A stretch of DNA of 31,561 nucleotides from Methylocaldum sp035627495 (GTDB taxonomy: Bacteria > Pseudomonadota > Gammaproteobacteria > Methylococcales > Methylococcaceae), in the NCBI RefSeq assembly GCF_035627495.1, contig NZ_DASPLO010000003.1:1-31561 (forward strand), written 5' to 3'. A program made the position numbers and the translations under genes. The notes under the pieces are model-generated. The model saw only the letters and a list, made by a program, of their open reading frames with translations, was not told the DNA's origin and made no database searches. Shown here one piece after another: positions 6,754-15,346 of the stretch. Positions within the stretch are counted from its first letter, which is position 1. Every line of letters begins with the position of its first letter.

Positions 6754-9183
6754 ATGGAGGCTCTTATGGGCGAAAAGAGGCGGGGCGACGATTTGATCGA
6801 GCAATTACGCGGTTTTCTGGAAGCTTGTCCCACCGTGAGCCACCGGGTGCTCCACCAAATCCGGAAGTCGGAGCGCAGTTTTCTGCAGCGTTCCGATCTT
6901 TGCGACGCTTTCGCCGTCGTTTGCACCGCGGAGAACGCACCGGACGGCCTCAAGCAGTCGCCCCTAGGCAAGGCCATACGCTTTTCTCAGGAGGCCGCCC
7001 TCGATGAGGCCTGGATCTATCTTGCGATCCGGCTCCGCATCGCCTCCTGGCGCTATGTGCGTATCGCTCTGGACGGGCTGGCCGTCGAGGAGGTCACGGT
7101 GCGGGATTTCCTGCGTTTCAAGGAAGTCTTGGCGACCGGCCAGCACGGCATAGACGAATGGCTCTTGGAGATCGATCTCGGTCCTTTCTCGCGGGAATTT
7201 CCCAAGCTGCGGGAAGCACGATCCATAGGCCGCGGCGTGGAATTTCTGAACAAGCATTTGTCGCGGCAACTGTTCGACGAATTGGGCGAGGGCGGCGAGC
7301 GCATCTTGAACTTTCTGAGCATCCACTCCTTCCGCGGCCAGACTTTGATGCTCAACGAGCAGATCAAGAGCGTCCGGGATTTGCGCCGGGCCTTGCGCCA
7401 AGCCGACGACGCGCTCGCCGGCCACGATCCTTCGGCGACCTGGCAAGAGGTGGCGGCAGCGTTGCGCGCCCTGGGGTTCGAGGCGGGCTGGGGGCGCGAG
7501 GTTTCCCGTATCCGGGACACCATGAGTCTGCTTCAGGATCTTCTGGAAGCGCCCGATCCGCGAGGACTGGAGACTTTTCTCGCACGTTTGCCCATGGTGT
7601 TTTCACTCGCCATCATTTCGCCGCACGGCTATTTCGGCCAGGCCAATGTGCTCGGCCGGCCCGACACCGGCGGGCAGGTGGTCTATATCCTCGATCAAGC
7701 GCGCGCGCTAGAGACCGAAATGCGGTCCCGTTTGTTCGAGCAAGGTCTCGATATCGAACCGCAAATCGTGGTGCTGACCCGATTGATACCGCAGGCGGAA
7801 GGAACAAGCTGCGACCAGCCGCTCGAACCCATTTCCGGGACGCGCAACGCCCGGATTCTACGGGTGCCGTTCCGCAACGCGTCCGGCGAGATCGTTACGC
7901 ATTGGATCTCCCGGTTCGAGGTATGGCCCTATCTGGAGCGCTATACCCTGGACGCAGAGCGGGAACTGCTCGCCGAATTGGGCGGGCGTCCCGACTTGAT
8001 CGTCGGCAATTACTCGGACGGCAATCTGGTGGCGACCCTCCTGTCCCAGCGCCTCGGCGTAACCCAGTGCAACATCGCCCACGCCCTGGAGAAGACCAAA
8101 TATCTCCATTCCGATCTGTTGTGGCAGGATAACGAGGCCCAATACCATTTTTCCTGCCAATTCACCGCCGATCTGATCGCGATGAACGCCGCCGATTTCA
8201 TCATCGCCAGCAGCTACCAGGAGATAGCGGGTACGCGCGACAGCGTGGGACAGTATGAGAGTCACGCAGCGTTTACCATGCCCAACCTGTTCCGGGTCGT
8301 GAACGGGATCGACGTCTACGACCCGAAGTTCAACATCGTTTCGCCGGGTGCCGATGCGGCGGCGTATTTCCCCTACACCGCGGAAGATCGCCGCCTGCCT
8401 CATCTGCACGCTGAAATCGAGCAGTTGATCTACGGCGAAGACGATAAGGAGGATGCGCGCGGGGTCCTGCGGGAGCGGGACAAGCCGCTGTTGTTCACCA
8501 TGGCGCGGCTGGATCGCATCAAGAACATTGCCGGGCTGGTGGAATGGTTCGGCGCTTCCGAGAAGCTGCGCGAGGAGGCCAACCTCCTGGTCATTTCCGG
8601 TCATGTTGATGCGGAACGCTCCTCCGATACCGAGGAAATCGAACAAATCCGGCGCATGCACGACTTGTTCGATCGGTACGGACTGGAAGGGCAGGTGCGC
8701 TGGCTGGGATTGCGGCTGCCCAAGAATCTGTCGGGCGAGCTTTACCGGTACGTGGCCGACAGCCGCGGGGCCTTCGTCCAGCCGGCCTTGTTCGAGGCGT
8801 TCGGACTCACGGTGATCGAGGCGATGGCTTCGGGGCTCCCCTGTTTCGCCACTTGTTTCGGCGGACCGTCGGAGATCATCGAGGACGGCGTATCGGGCTT
8901 TCACATCGATCCGAATCACGGCGATGCCGCGGCGGAACGCATCGCGCGTTTTTTTGCCAGAGCGCGCGATGAGCCGGAATACTGGGTGCGCATCTCGGAG
9001 GGAGCCCTCAAGCGGGTCGCCGAGCGGTATACCTGGCAGCACTATGCCGAGCGGATGATGACCTTATCGCGAGTCTACGGATTCTGGCGGCACGTGACCG
9101 ATCTGGAGCGCCGGGAGACCCAGCGCTATCTTCAGACCCTGTACAGTCTGCAATTTCGCCGTCTGGCCCAGGCCATGGCCTGA
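6754..9183 (+). CDS. sus: Sucrose synthase
   Basis: Sucrose synthase reversibly converts sucrose and NDP to NDP-glucose and fructose. The 809-residue length matches the family (about 790-810). N-terminal regulatory helices (1 to about 270) precede the GT-B core. Visible hallmarks are GYFGQANVLGRPDTGGQV, HALEKTKYLHSDLLW, the long NAADFIIASSYQEIAGT helix, MARLDRIKN and the donor-site motif EAFGLTVIEAMASGLP. Two starts compete: ATG 6754 with a weak site, and ATG 6766, preceded five bases upstream by a perfect GGAGG (6756-6760). The second gives an 805-residue protein and is probably the main start. It is divergent from the sps operon, so sucrose making and breaking face each other across one 200-base control region. 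Plant-type N-terminal phosphorylation is not implied. Confidence 0.93.
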   Translation: MEALMGEKRRGDDLIEQLRGFLEACPTVSHRVLHQIRKSERSFLQRSDLCDAFAVVCTAENAPDGLKQSPLGKAIRFSQEAALDEAWIYLAIRLRIASWRYVRIALDGLAVEEVTVRDFLRFKEVLATGQHGIDEWLLEIDLGPFSREFPKLREARSIGRGVEFLNKHLSRQLFDELGEGGERILNFLSIHSFRGQTLMLNEQIKSVRDLRRALRQADDALAGHDPSATWQEVAAALRALGFEAGWGREVSRIRDTMSLLQDLLEAPDPRGLETFLARLPMVFSLAIISPHGYFGQANVLGRPDTGGQVVYILDQARALETEMRSRLFEQGLDIEPQIVVLTRLIPQAEGTSCDQPLEPISGTRNARILRVPFRNASGEIVTHWISRFEVWPYLERYTLDAERELLAELGGRPDLIVGNYSDGNLVATLLSQRLGVTQCNIAHALEKTKYLHSDLLWQDNEAQYHFSCQFTADLIAMNAADFIIASSYQEIAGTRDSVGQYESHAAFTMPNLFRVVNGIDVYDPKFNIVSPGADAAAYFPYTAEDRRLPHLHAEIEQLIYGEDDKEDARGVLRERDKPLLFTMARLDRIKNIAGLVEWFGASEKLREEANLLVISGHVDAERSSDTEEIEQIRRMHDLFDRYGLEGQVRWLGLRLPKNLSGELYRYVADSRGAFVQPALFEAFGLTVIEAMASGLPCFATCFGGPSEIIEDGVSGFHIDPNHGDAAAERIARFFARARDEPEYWVRISEGALKRVAERYTWQHYAERMMTLSRVYGFWRHVTDLERRETQRYLQTLYSLQFRRLAQAMA

Positions 9184-9276
9184 TTGGATTCCGAACGCTT
9201 TTTCGGCATCCGGAAGTTCGCGAACAGGGTTTGGTCGAGTCGCGGCGAACTATAAATCGCTCTAACAGGGGGTTCA

Positions 9277-11802
9277 ATGGGTCTTTCAAAAAGATCCCTA
9301 CGTCAATCTGTAATCCAATTGTCTTTGGGGATGCTTGTTTTCTGGCTGGTTCAATCGGCCTTGGCTCAGGAGGCAACTCAGCGGACACCGGGCAAGGTCG
9401 AGGCGGCGAAGCCGGCGCTTTCGGCGGAAGAGGCCTTGAAGCAGCGCATGGATCGCATCAAGGCCGGTCAACAAGAAGTATCCGCCGCCATCGAGTCGGT
9501 CGAAAAAGCCTTGGGTGCGGGAGCCGAACCGTCCGGTTCGGACAAGGCGGCTGCCCTGAACAAGCAGTTGGAGACACTGAAGCAGCTCGATTCCGTCTTC
9601 GAGCGGCAGCTCGAGGCGCTGCAGGAGGCCGATACGTTGAGCGTCGAGGAGCGGAAATACCGGGAAGCCGCGGAAACCCTGGAGACGAGCGATGATCCGG
9701 TCCCGGTAAGCGAACTGGATACGGCATCGGCCGAGCTGAGCGCGCAGACGACGCGCTTGTCCGCGCTGACGGCGATAGTCGATCAGACGCGTTCGCTGGT
9801 CGACCAGGCGCGGGCGGATCTGGCCGGGAAACAAAAGGAACTGAGCGCTTACGAGGGCGAGAAGGAAGGTTCACACAGCGTGGAGCCCGATTCCGCACGC
9901 CTGCAATTGGCCCGGTGGGAGCTCAAGCAGGCCGAGGAGATGCTGCGGCTTCGTGAATTGGAGCTGGAAAGGGAGAAACGAAAGCTTGCCGCCGCCGAAT
10001 CGTCCGCGAACCTGCTCGAACGGCGGCTGAGCTTGTCGAGCGGCCGCGTGCAGTTTGAAGAAGCGGAGTTCTTGGACCGGCTGCAGCAAATCGAGAAAGA
10101 GGAACTCGAGCTAGAGCGCGAATTGAGAAAAACGGATGCTCAGCAGATCGCCAACGAAAGTCGGCTGCACGATGCGAGGCAGCGCATGGCGAGCGCGCCT
10201 ACGGATAAGCTCGGGGATCTGTCGGAAGAGGTCGAAGCGCGGCGGCTGGCCAAGGAAGCGCTGGACGCGAAGATTGCCGGCTTAACGCGGAGAGGCGAGT
10301 TGCTGACGGCGCGGAAAACGGCTTGGCAGCGGCGCTACGCCATCATCAACGGGATCGGCAAACCGGGGGAGTGGGTGAAATGGAAGGAGGAGGCGACCGA
10401 CGCCTTGACCGCGCTCGAACAGGATGAACGCTCCCTGAATCTTTTGCTCCAGGACTGGAAGAGCCAGGCGATCTCGATCGAGAACAAAATTTCCAATTCC
10501 GAGCGCGACGCCGGAAATTCGGCGCGCTGGCTCGATCAGCAGCGCCAATCGGTGCAATCGCTGGTCGATCACCTGCGGGAGCGGGACGCTTATCTCGAAA
10601 AGACCCGCCGCCTGCTTCAAAAAGTCGTCGAATCGGTCAACGACCGCACGGAGCACCGGAGTTGGCGCGAGCTGGCGGAGCTCGTCCTGGATACGGAATT
10701 GAACGGCAACCGGGTGCGCGACTGGGTATTGGCCATCATATCGGTGTCCGGGCTCTTCAGCCTGTTGATCTTCGTCCGGAATTTTCTCATCACCGCCTTG
10801 CAGCGCTACCTCGAGCGCCAGCGCAACGTCTTGGTCGGGGAGTTCTTTGCCGGCGTCAGGCGAACCCGCACCTTCTTTTTGCTCATGATTTCGGTGTTCG
10901 CATCGGCGCTGCTGCTGCACTTGGATCCGACGCTCAGCAGCATCGTCCGCAGGCTGACCGTCGTGGCGCTGATCTTCCAGGTTTCCACCTGGGTGAGCTA
11001 TTTTCTGAGAGTCTGGGTCTTCGACTATTTGGGCCGAAAAACGAAGCGCGACGAAACCAGCCTGGGAGCGCTGTCGATTTTCAATTCGCTGAGCCAACTG
11101 GCGGTTTGGTCGCTGGCGCTACTCCTCACCCTCCAGAACTTCGGCATCGATATCACGGCGCTGGCGGCGGGTCTCGGAATCGGCGGTGTCGCGGTCGCAC
11201 TGGCGCTGCAACGGATACTCGGGGATCTTTTGTCCTCGCTGTCCATCGCTTTCGACAAACCCTTCGTAGCGGGCGATTTCATCATTTTCGACCAACTCAT
11301 GGGCACGGTGGAGCATATCGGGATCAAAACCACCCGCATCCGCAGTCTCGACGGCGAGCAGATCATCTGCGCGAATAGCGATCTTCTGAATACCCGAATC
11401 CGTAACTTCAAACGCATGAAGGAGCGGCGCGCGGCGTTTCAAATCGGGCTGGTCTATCACACCCCGTACGAAAAACTGGTCAAGGTTCCGGGGCTCTTGC
11501 GAAGTGCCGTCGAAAACCAGGCCAACGTGCGTTTCGACCGTGCCCACTTCAAAGCCTATGGCGATTTCTCCCTGTTGTTCGAAGTCGTTTACTACGTTCT
11601 GAGCGCCGACTACAACGATTACATGAATGTGCAGGAGGCGATCAATCTGACGATCTTCGAGTGCTTTCAAAACGAAGGTCTTCAGTTCGCATTACCCACC
11701 CGATCCTTGTACGTGCAAGCCTTGTCCCAAATCGGCGAAGCACCGCTGTCGGCTCTCAAGTCCGGCGAAGGCAAAGCGCCTGCGCATCTGCGCGCCGGTT
11801 AA
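9277..11802 (+). CDS. Large mechanosensitive channel, MscS/KefA (MscK-like) family
   Basis: This 841-residue inner-membrane channel should open under membrane tension and release solutes on osmotic downshock. A signal peptide (1 to about 31, ending SALAQ) is followed by a long Glu/Lys/Leu-rich coiled-coil periplasmic region (about 45-480). Hydrophobic helices follow at about 482-510, 529-549, 556-584 and 600-625. The pore helix is rich in Gly and Ala (ITALAAGLGIGGVAVALALQ, about 626-645). The MscS beta domain (KPFVAGDFI...) and cytoplasmic cage (about 660-830) close the protein. AGGGGG about six bases before ATG 9277 supports the start. It is shorter than E. coli MscK (about 1120 residues). 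It stands 93 bases after sucrose synthase on the same strand and may be co-transcribed; a link to osmoadaptation is an inference. Confidence 0.9.
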   Translation: MGLSKRSLRQSVIQLSLGMLVFWLVQSALAQEATQRTPGKVEAAKPALSAEEALKQRMDRIKAGQQEVSAAIESVEKALGAGAEPSGSDKAAALNKQLETLKQLDSVFERQLEALQEADTLSVEERKYREAAETLETSDDPVPVSELDTASAELSAQTTRLSALTAIVDQTRSLVDQARADLAGKQKELSAYEGEKEGSHSVEPDSARLQLARWELKQAEEMLRLRELELEREKRKLAAAESSANLLERRLSLSSGRVQFEEAEFLDRLQQIEKEELELERELRKTDAQQIANESRLHDARQRMASAPTDKLGDLSEEVEARRLAKEALDAKIAGLTRRGELLTARKTAWQRRYAIINGIGKPGEWVKWKEEATDALTALEQDERSLNLLLQDWKSQAISIENKISNSERDAGNSARWLDQQRQSVQSLVDHLRERDAYLEKTRRLLQKVVESVNDRTEHRSWRELAELVLDTELNGNRVRDWVLAIISVSGLFSLLIFVRNFLITALQRYLERQRNVLVGEFFAGVRRTRTFFLLMISVFASALLLHLDPTLSSIVRRLTVVALIFQVSTWVSYFLRVWVFDYLGRKTKRDETSLGALSIFNSLSQLAVWSLALLLTLQNFGIDITALAAGLGIGGVAVALALQRILGDLLSSLSIAFDKPFVAGDFIIFDQLMGTVEHIGIKTTRIRSLDGEQIICANSDLLNTRIRNFKRMKERRAAFQIGLVYHTPYEKLVKVPGLLRSAVENQANVRFDRAHFKAYGDFSLLFEVVYYVLSADYNDYMNVQEAINLTIFECFQNEGLQFALPTRSLYVQALSQIGEAPLSALKSGEGKAPAHLRAG

Positions 11803-12049
11803 TGGCCGGGTGATTCGGCGCGTGACGATTATCCGATCACCCAGGCGCTGCCTGCCCAGCCGTACTCGACTCCAAAGCCGCCGGATCGCTGCCCGAAAGC
11901 GGAGGTGCCCGTTTTCCGCTGCTACGAAATCTTCAAGCTTTGGCGGGATTTGCCTACATGCCTTAAATGCCTTAGGTAGATAGCTCTTCGGAACTCTGAC
12001 GGCACGATCCCTATTCCGTCGCCGCTTCCAAGCGCTCCGCCTTTTTCGC

Positions 12050-13246
12050 TCAGGGCGGCTCGGTGCGCCAACTCGAAGGATCCGCACCCATGCGTTCCCC
12101 GATGTCTGCCAGGGCGTTCATCGTTTCCTTGACGAACACGCCCGGTTTCGGCGGCGTCCAATCGGCGGGGACCGAGATGACCCGGATCTCGAACTCGGTG
12201 CCTCTTTTCAGCTTCGAAATCTCGGCCAGTGCATAAAGATGGCGGATCGCGTTGACGGTCGACGATTGACTTGCCAGATTGGTGCTGCGGCGCATGATGG
12301 CGGCCCAGGTCGGCCGGGTGATTTGCGGCAGAAAACGGAACTGGTTGTTGAAGATGACCCAGTAACGCAACTTGGGGATCGGCAGGTCCGGGTAAGTCCT
12401 TTTCCAGACCACCGGAAAGCTGTCTTCCTCACGCGTTCTTGCGCCGTACAAGATATTTCCGGTCACGCCTCCATCGACATACAGCCGTCCGTCGATCTCG
12501 CGCGGCGGGAAGACACCGGGAATCGCGGCCGAAGCGAGGAGGATACGGTGCACCCGATCCACATCGCCGGTCCGGAGAGCGCTTTTCGCTTGCTTGACCA
12601 CGTCCCAGGCGTGCATCTCCCCATCATCGAGGTTGGTGGTGTTGACCAGCAGCATACGGTGGCGCTCGCCTTCCCGGACGATGCGGTTCAGAAAGCCTGT
12701 ATCGATCGCTTCGGTTATATCCTTCTCCAGTCCCGGAATACGGGTGAACGATGCGTAGCGCGGGAGGAAGAACAGAATTCCTCGAAGTTTCATGATATCC
12801 GGACGCGGTTCGCGGTACATCTTCAGCACCTGGTCGATGGTCCGGTCGGTTCCGAGGAAAGCGAACGGCGCAATCAAAGCGCCGGTGCTGACGCCGGTCA
12901 CGACATCGAATTCGGGTCGTGCCATGGGTCCCTTCGGTACGCGTCCCCAGCCCTTGAGAAAGCCCGCGCCGAACGCTCCCCAGTCGCCGCCGCCGGAGAT
13001 CACAAGAGCATCGATTACCGGCGGTTCGGACCTGAGACCCAGGACATAATCGTCGTACTCCTGCTTGGCCCGCGTGACGAGCCGCGGCATGAAGCGTTTG
13101 ATTTCCGCGTTGGTCAGACGGTCGCTGGCCGCTCGATCAACCATCAGTTCCTGCTGTGAGGGCGACGGACGCAAGACGGGGCCGCAGCCCGAAACCAGGA
13201 TTGCCAGAACGAACAGCAGGCACTTGAAAAGGCTTCGGACATTCAT
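12050..13246 (-). CDS. Patatin-like phospholipase lipoprotein
   Basis: This 398-residue protein starts with a lipoprotein signal (LAILVSGC, lipidated Cys21). It carries a patatin domain (about 80-340) with an oxyanion loop SGGGDWGAFGAGF, the nucleophile elbow GVSTG and the catalytic Asp in DGGVTGN. Patatin enzymes hydrolyse acyl esters of phospholipids with a Ser-Asp dyad; all these elements are present, so activity is likely. ATG 13246 is preferred over a TTG 33 bases upstream because the signal peptide begins there, although no good ribosome site is visible. It is convergent with the mechanosensitive channel gene and lies downstream of the Pmp3-like gene on the same strand. The substrate is unknown. 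Confidence 0.85.
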   Translation of the reverse strand: MNVRSLFKCLLFVLAILVSGCGPVLRPSPSQQELMVDRAASDRLTNAEIKRFMPRLVTRAKQEYDDYVLGLRSEPPVIDALVISGGGDWGAFGAGFLKGWGRVPKGPMARPEFDVVTGVSTGALIAPFAFLGTDRTIDQVLKMYREPRPDIMKLRGILFFLPRYASFTRIPGLEKDITEAIDTGFLNRIVREGERHRMLLVNTTNLDDGEMHAWDVVKQAKSALRTGDVDRVHRILLASAAIPGVFPPREIDGRLYVDGGVTGNILYGARTREEDSFPVVWKRTYPDLPIPKLRYWVIFNNQFRFLPQITRPTWAAIMRRSTNLASQSSTVNAIRHLYALAEISKLKRGTEFEIRVISVPADWTPPKPGVFVKETMNALADIGERMGADPSSWRTEPP

Positions 13247-13335
13247 GATTGCGAGTACGTCATACCGCGATGACCCCAAGGGCGAACAACGTCCTTATCG
13301 CGAGCACGATGCCGCCGACGATCAGCCGGAGTCGT

Positions 13336-13366
13336 CCCGCCAAGGCCGGAGTTTCTTTTTGGCGGG
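13336..13366. terminator. Hairpin downstream of the Pmp3-like gene
   Basis: CCCGCCAA (13336-13343) pairs perfectly with TTGGCGGG (13359-13366) across a 15-base loop. On the minus strand it lies about 30 bases after the Pmp3-like stop. No clear T-run follows the stem, so it may be a weak or Rho-assisted terminator or an mRNA-stabilising stem. Confidence 0.35.
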
Positions 13367-13393
13367 TGATTCGCTGGTTGGCGGCCGTTCCCG

Positions 13394-13567
13394 TCAACGG
13401 GTGAGAATGATGTAAAGGGCGTGAATGATGCCCGGGATAAATCCCAGCATCGTCAGCAGAATGTTCAGCCAAAAAGCACCTGTAAGGCCGACTTCCATGA
13501 AGACGCCCAGCGGCGGGAGAAAAATGGCGAACAGAACTTTGAAAACATCCGTGAAGGTAACCGTCAT
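13394..13567 (-). CDS. Pmp3/YqaE family (UPF0057) small membrane protein
   Basis: This 57-residue, two-helix membrane peptide begins MTVTFTDVFKVLFAIFLPP and contains the family signature LPPLGVF followed by a glycine-rich turn and a second hydrophobic helix (FWLNILLTMLGFIPGIIHAL). Pmp3 relatives are induced by salt or cold and modulate membrane potential in yeast and plants; the bacterial role is not established. GAGG eight bases before ATG 13567 supports the start. The neighbouring BON protein and osmotic genes make a stress role plausible, but this is inference. Confidence 0.9.
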   Translation of the reverse strand: MTVTFTDVFKVLFAIFLPPLGVFMEVGLTGAFWLNILLTMLGFIPGIIHALYIILTR

Positions 13568-13727
13568 GATAAAAACCTCGCGTCAAGGTTAACCGGATAG
13601 CTATTCGGGACAGCTTGGATTCCGGAGTAAAGACGGTGGCCAGCGTATGGGACATAGGCCGGCGGATTGAAATCCTCAAAAACATCGCTCGTACCAGGAG
13701 CACAATCGAGCCGCGGCATGGACGGGC

Positions 13728-14081
13728 TCACTCGCTACTCGGGGCTTCCTTCACCCGGATGTCGTTTTTTACTTCCAGGACGCCCTCGATGCTCTGGGCA
13801 AGCGTGGCGGCACGTTCCTTTTCCGCCTCCGTGTTGGCCAAGCCGCTGAGGTATACGATGCCTCGAATGGTGTCGACATGGATCTCGAGTACGCCGACGA
13901 CGGGGTCTCGCAGGTAAGCCGCCTTGATCTTGGTGGTAATGACGGTGTCGTCGATGGCCGTGCCGGTACTGGCCAAGAGGAGGCGCGCGGATGGGCTGGC
14001 AACGGCAATGTTCCAGACCCCGTGGATCAGAACCGCGGCGATGACGATCAGAAACTTAAAGGATTGGATGGATTGAATCAT
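13728..14081 (-). CDS. Periplasmic BON-domain protein (OsmY-like)
   Basis: This 117-residue protein has a signal peptide (about 1-31, ending AVAS) and one BON domain (about 45-112), recognisable by DDTVITTKIKAAYL, the strand IHVDTIRGIVYLSG and the helix plus AEKERAATLAQSIEGV. BON domains bind phospholipid or protein partners; OsmY has two and helps the periplasm cope with hyperosmotic stress. The start is ATG 14081, with a strong AAGGAGGG about six bases upstream; an upstream extension of the frame to 14153 lacks such a site and would bury the signal peptide. It lies 160 bases upstream of the Pmp3-like gene, on the same strand. Confidence 0.88.
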   Translation of the reverse strand: MIQSIQSFKFLIVIAAVLIHGVWNIAVASPSARLLLASTGTAIDDTVITTKIKAAYLRDPVVGVLEIHVDTIRGIVYLSGLANTEAEKERAATLAQSIEGVLEVKNDIRVKEAPSSE

Positions 14082-14350
14082 TGCGCCCTCCTTGGCGGGT
14101 TGTAAATCCGGATTTTCTACAACCGGCATCGATGCATCCCCCCGGCGAATCAAAACAATGCGGGCCGCAAAACTACCACCCGCTGTTCACCCGGATACAT
14201 TCCTGATATCGGTTTTGACTGAAGAGGGGACGGAAAGATCGCAAAGCGATTGCTTTTTCAGCGCTTTCTTTGAGTCTCCGAACGTGAGGCGATAAGCGGA
14301 TCACGCCGGGCTTCGGCGTTTAGAGAGGTTCCAGAGATGATGTATGGGCA

Positions 14351-14465
14351 GTACCGCGTCCACGTTAAAGGGGTGCCTACCTCCGTGGGAGCGGGCTTTA
14401 GCCCGCGACTGGAGGCCACCCAAGATCGCGGGCTAAAGCCCGCTCCCACCAGAAATCATCCATTA
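14351..14465 (+). repeat. 115-bp interspersed repeat, copy A
   Basis: The core is a long imperfect hairpin: GAGCGGGCTTTAGCCCGCGA on one arm and its complement on the other (about 14388-14449), each arm itself partly palindromic. The whole 115 bases match the reverse complement of 20146-20260 at about 108 positions by eye, including non-palindromic flanks. Because the similarity runs past the hairpin, this is a defined mobile repeat unit rather than two independent stems. No coding capacity is seen; a non-autonomous (MITE/REP-like) element is the best description. Confidence 0.8.
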
Positions 14466-14476
14466 AGTTGTAGTAA

Positions 14477-14493
14477 GGTGCGCACAGCGCACC
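14477..14493. repeat. Short REP-like hairpin
   Basis: GGTGCGC-ACA-GCGCACC is a perfect 7-bp stem with a 3-base loop, 11 bases after repeat copy A and 23 bases before the stop side of the L,D-transpeptidase gene. It could double as a terminator stem for that minus-strand gene, although no T-run is present. Confidence 0.45.
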
Positions 14494-14515
14494 CTACATC
14501 TAAATCGAAAACGCT

Positions 14516-15217
14516 CTAATGAAAGATGTGAATTTCCGTGTTGGAACGGTGCCGTTTCACTAAACGAAAGATCGTCGGCATCTTTCGGCGATCGACGCGC
14601 ACGCAGCCGTAGGATCGCTTTTTGCCCAGATGTTCCATGGCCGCGTCCGCAGCGTCGTGCATGAAGATGCCATTCACGATTTGGATGACATGGGTCAAGT
14701 AGACCGGGCGATTCATTAATCTGGAAGCGAAATGCGATTGACGACGTACCGCCATTTCGAGCGGGGAGTAGGTGCCGTCCGGAGTTCTCGTGGCTTTGCC
14801 CGGCCGCCCGGTCGATACGAGGACGGATTCGAGTCCTTGGACCATCTCGCCATCGACCTGAACCGATAATCGCTGATCGGCCTGATTGATCTTGATGATC
14901 ACCAGCGCCCTCGATTTGACCGCCTGCTTCGGTACGTGGCCATTGCTCGGGGTGCTCAGACCGAATTCCGGCGGGGTATCGACGATGAGCGGTTCATACT
15001 GTTTCTGGCCAAGAATCGATGCCGTTTCGCTGTCCGCTTCCAGGAATTCGTCATCGGTGATCCGATACGGCATCGGCTGATCGGGCGGATTCCCAACGTA
15101 ATGATCCTTTAAAGCGTTTCGAGCTTGGGACGTTATGGCCGTAGTCTTGGGGTAAAAAAGCAATGCCACCATGCACGATGCGATGAATTTGACAGCGGCG
15201 GATCTGGCCTTGTCCAT
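14516..15217 (-). CDS. L,D-transpeptidase (YkuD-like catalytic domain)
   Basis: This 233-residue exported protein has an N-terminal hydrophobic segment (about 10-28). Its C-terminal catalytic domain (about 100-230) ends with the cysteine motif RSYGCVRV and carries the preceding histidine in IFMHDA. These enzymes form 3-3 crosslinks or attach lipoproteins to peptidoglycan; some relatives have other roles. Residues 30-100 form a low-complexity linker with no recognised domain. ATG 15217 is used because the hydrophobic segment follows, but no clear ribosome site is present. The final codons run into a repeat-rich region. It lies 129 bases downstream of the lipoprotein gene, with a strong inverted repeat in between. 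Confidence 0.82.
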   Translation of the reverse strand: MDKARSAAVKFIASCMVALLFYPKTTAITSQARNALKDHYVGNPPDQPMPYRITDDEFLEADSETASILGQKQYEPLIVDTPPEFGLSTPSNGHVPKQAVKSRALVIIKINQADQRLSVQVDGEMVQGLESVLVSTGRPGKATRTPDGTYSPLEMAVRRQSHFASRLMNRPVYLTHVIQIVNGIFMHDAADAAMEHLGKKRSYGCVRVDRRKMPTIFRLVKRHRSNTEIHIFH

Positions 15218-15236
15218 GGCGGGTTTTCGATATCGT

Positions 15237-15267
15237 CGATTTATGATGTCTTTGACATCATAAATCG
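15237..15267. promoter_or_regulatory. Perfect 14-bp inverted repeat (operator or terminator)
   Basis: CGATTTATGATGTC (15237-15250), a TTT spacer and GACATCATAAATCG (15254-15267) form a perfect inverted repeat. It sits 20 bases upstream of the L,D-transpeptidase start and about 80 bases after the stop of the upstream gene. No T-run follows on either strand, so an operator for a dimeric regulator or an RNA stem in the leader is more likely than a classical terminator. Confidence 0.5.
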
Positions 15268-15346
15268 TCCCGTTATCTATCGATTTCCGAATGAACGGAC
15301 GGGCAAATTGGGTTTCGATGGATTTTTGGGGCGAACGGCGACGGAC

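Larger units (their letters stand above)
14082..14515. other. Non-coding stretch carrying repeats
   Basis: No gene is supported here. The first 270 bases show nothing recognised beyond the probable promoter area of the BON gene. The rest holds repeat copy A (14351-14465) and a small hairpin (14477-14493). Confidence 0.5.

Noticed and set aside
7858..9042. 394-codon open frame antisense to sucrose synthase
   Set aside because: It lies wholly within a strongly recognised gene and shows no family motif.
13260..13393. Hydrophobic peptide (LIVGGIVLAIRTLFALGVIAV) on the minus strand between patatin and Pmp3-like genes
   Set aside because: It has no start codon with a ribosome site, and the frame includes a hairpin and an out-of-frame reading of the Pmp3-like gene.
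14384..14453. Repeat hairpins as part of a CRISPR array
   Set aside because: There are no regularly spaced direct repeats with unique spacers and no cas genes; the copies are single palindromic units.
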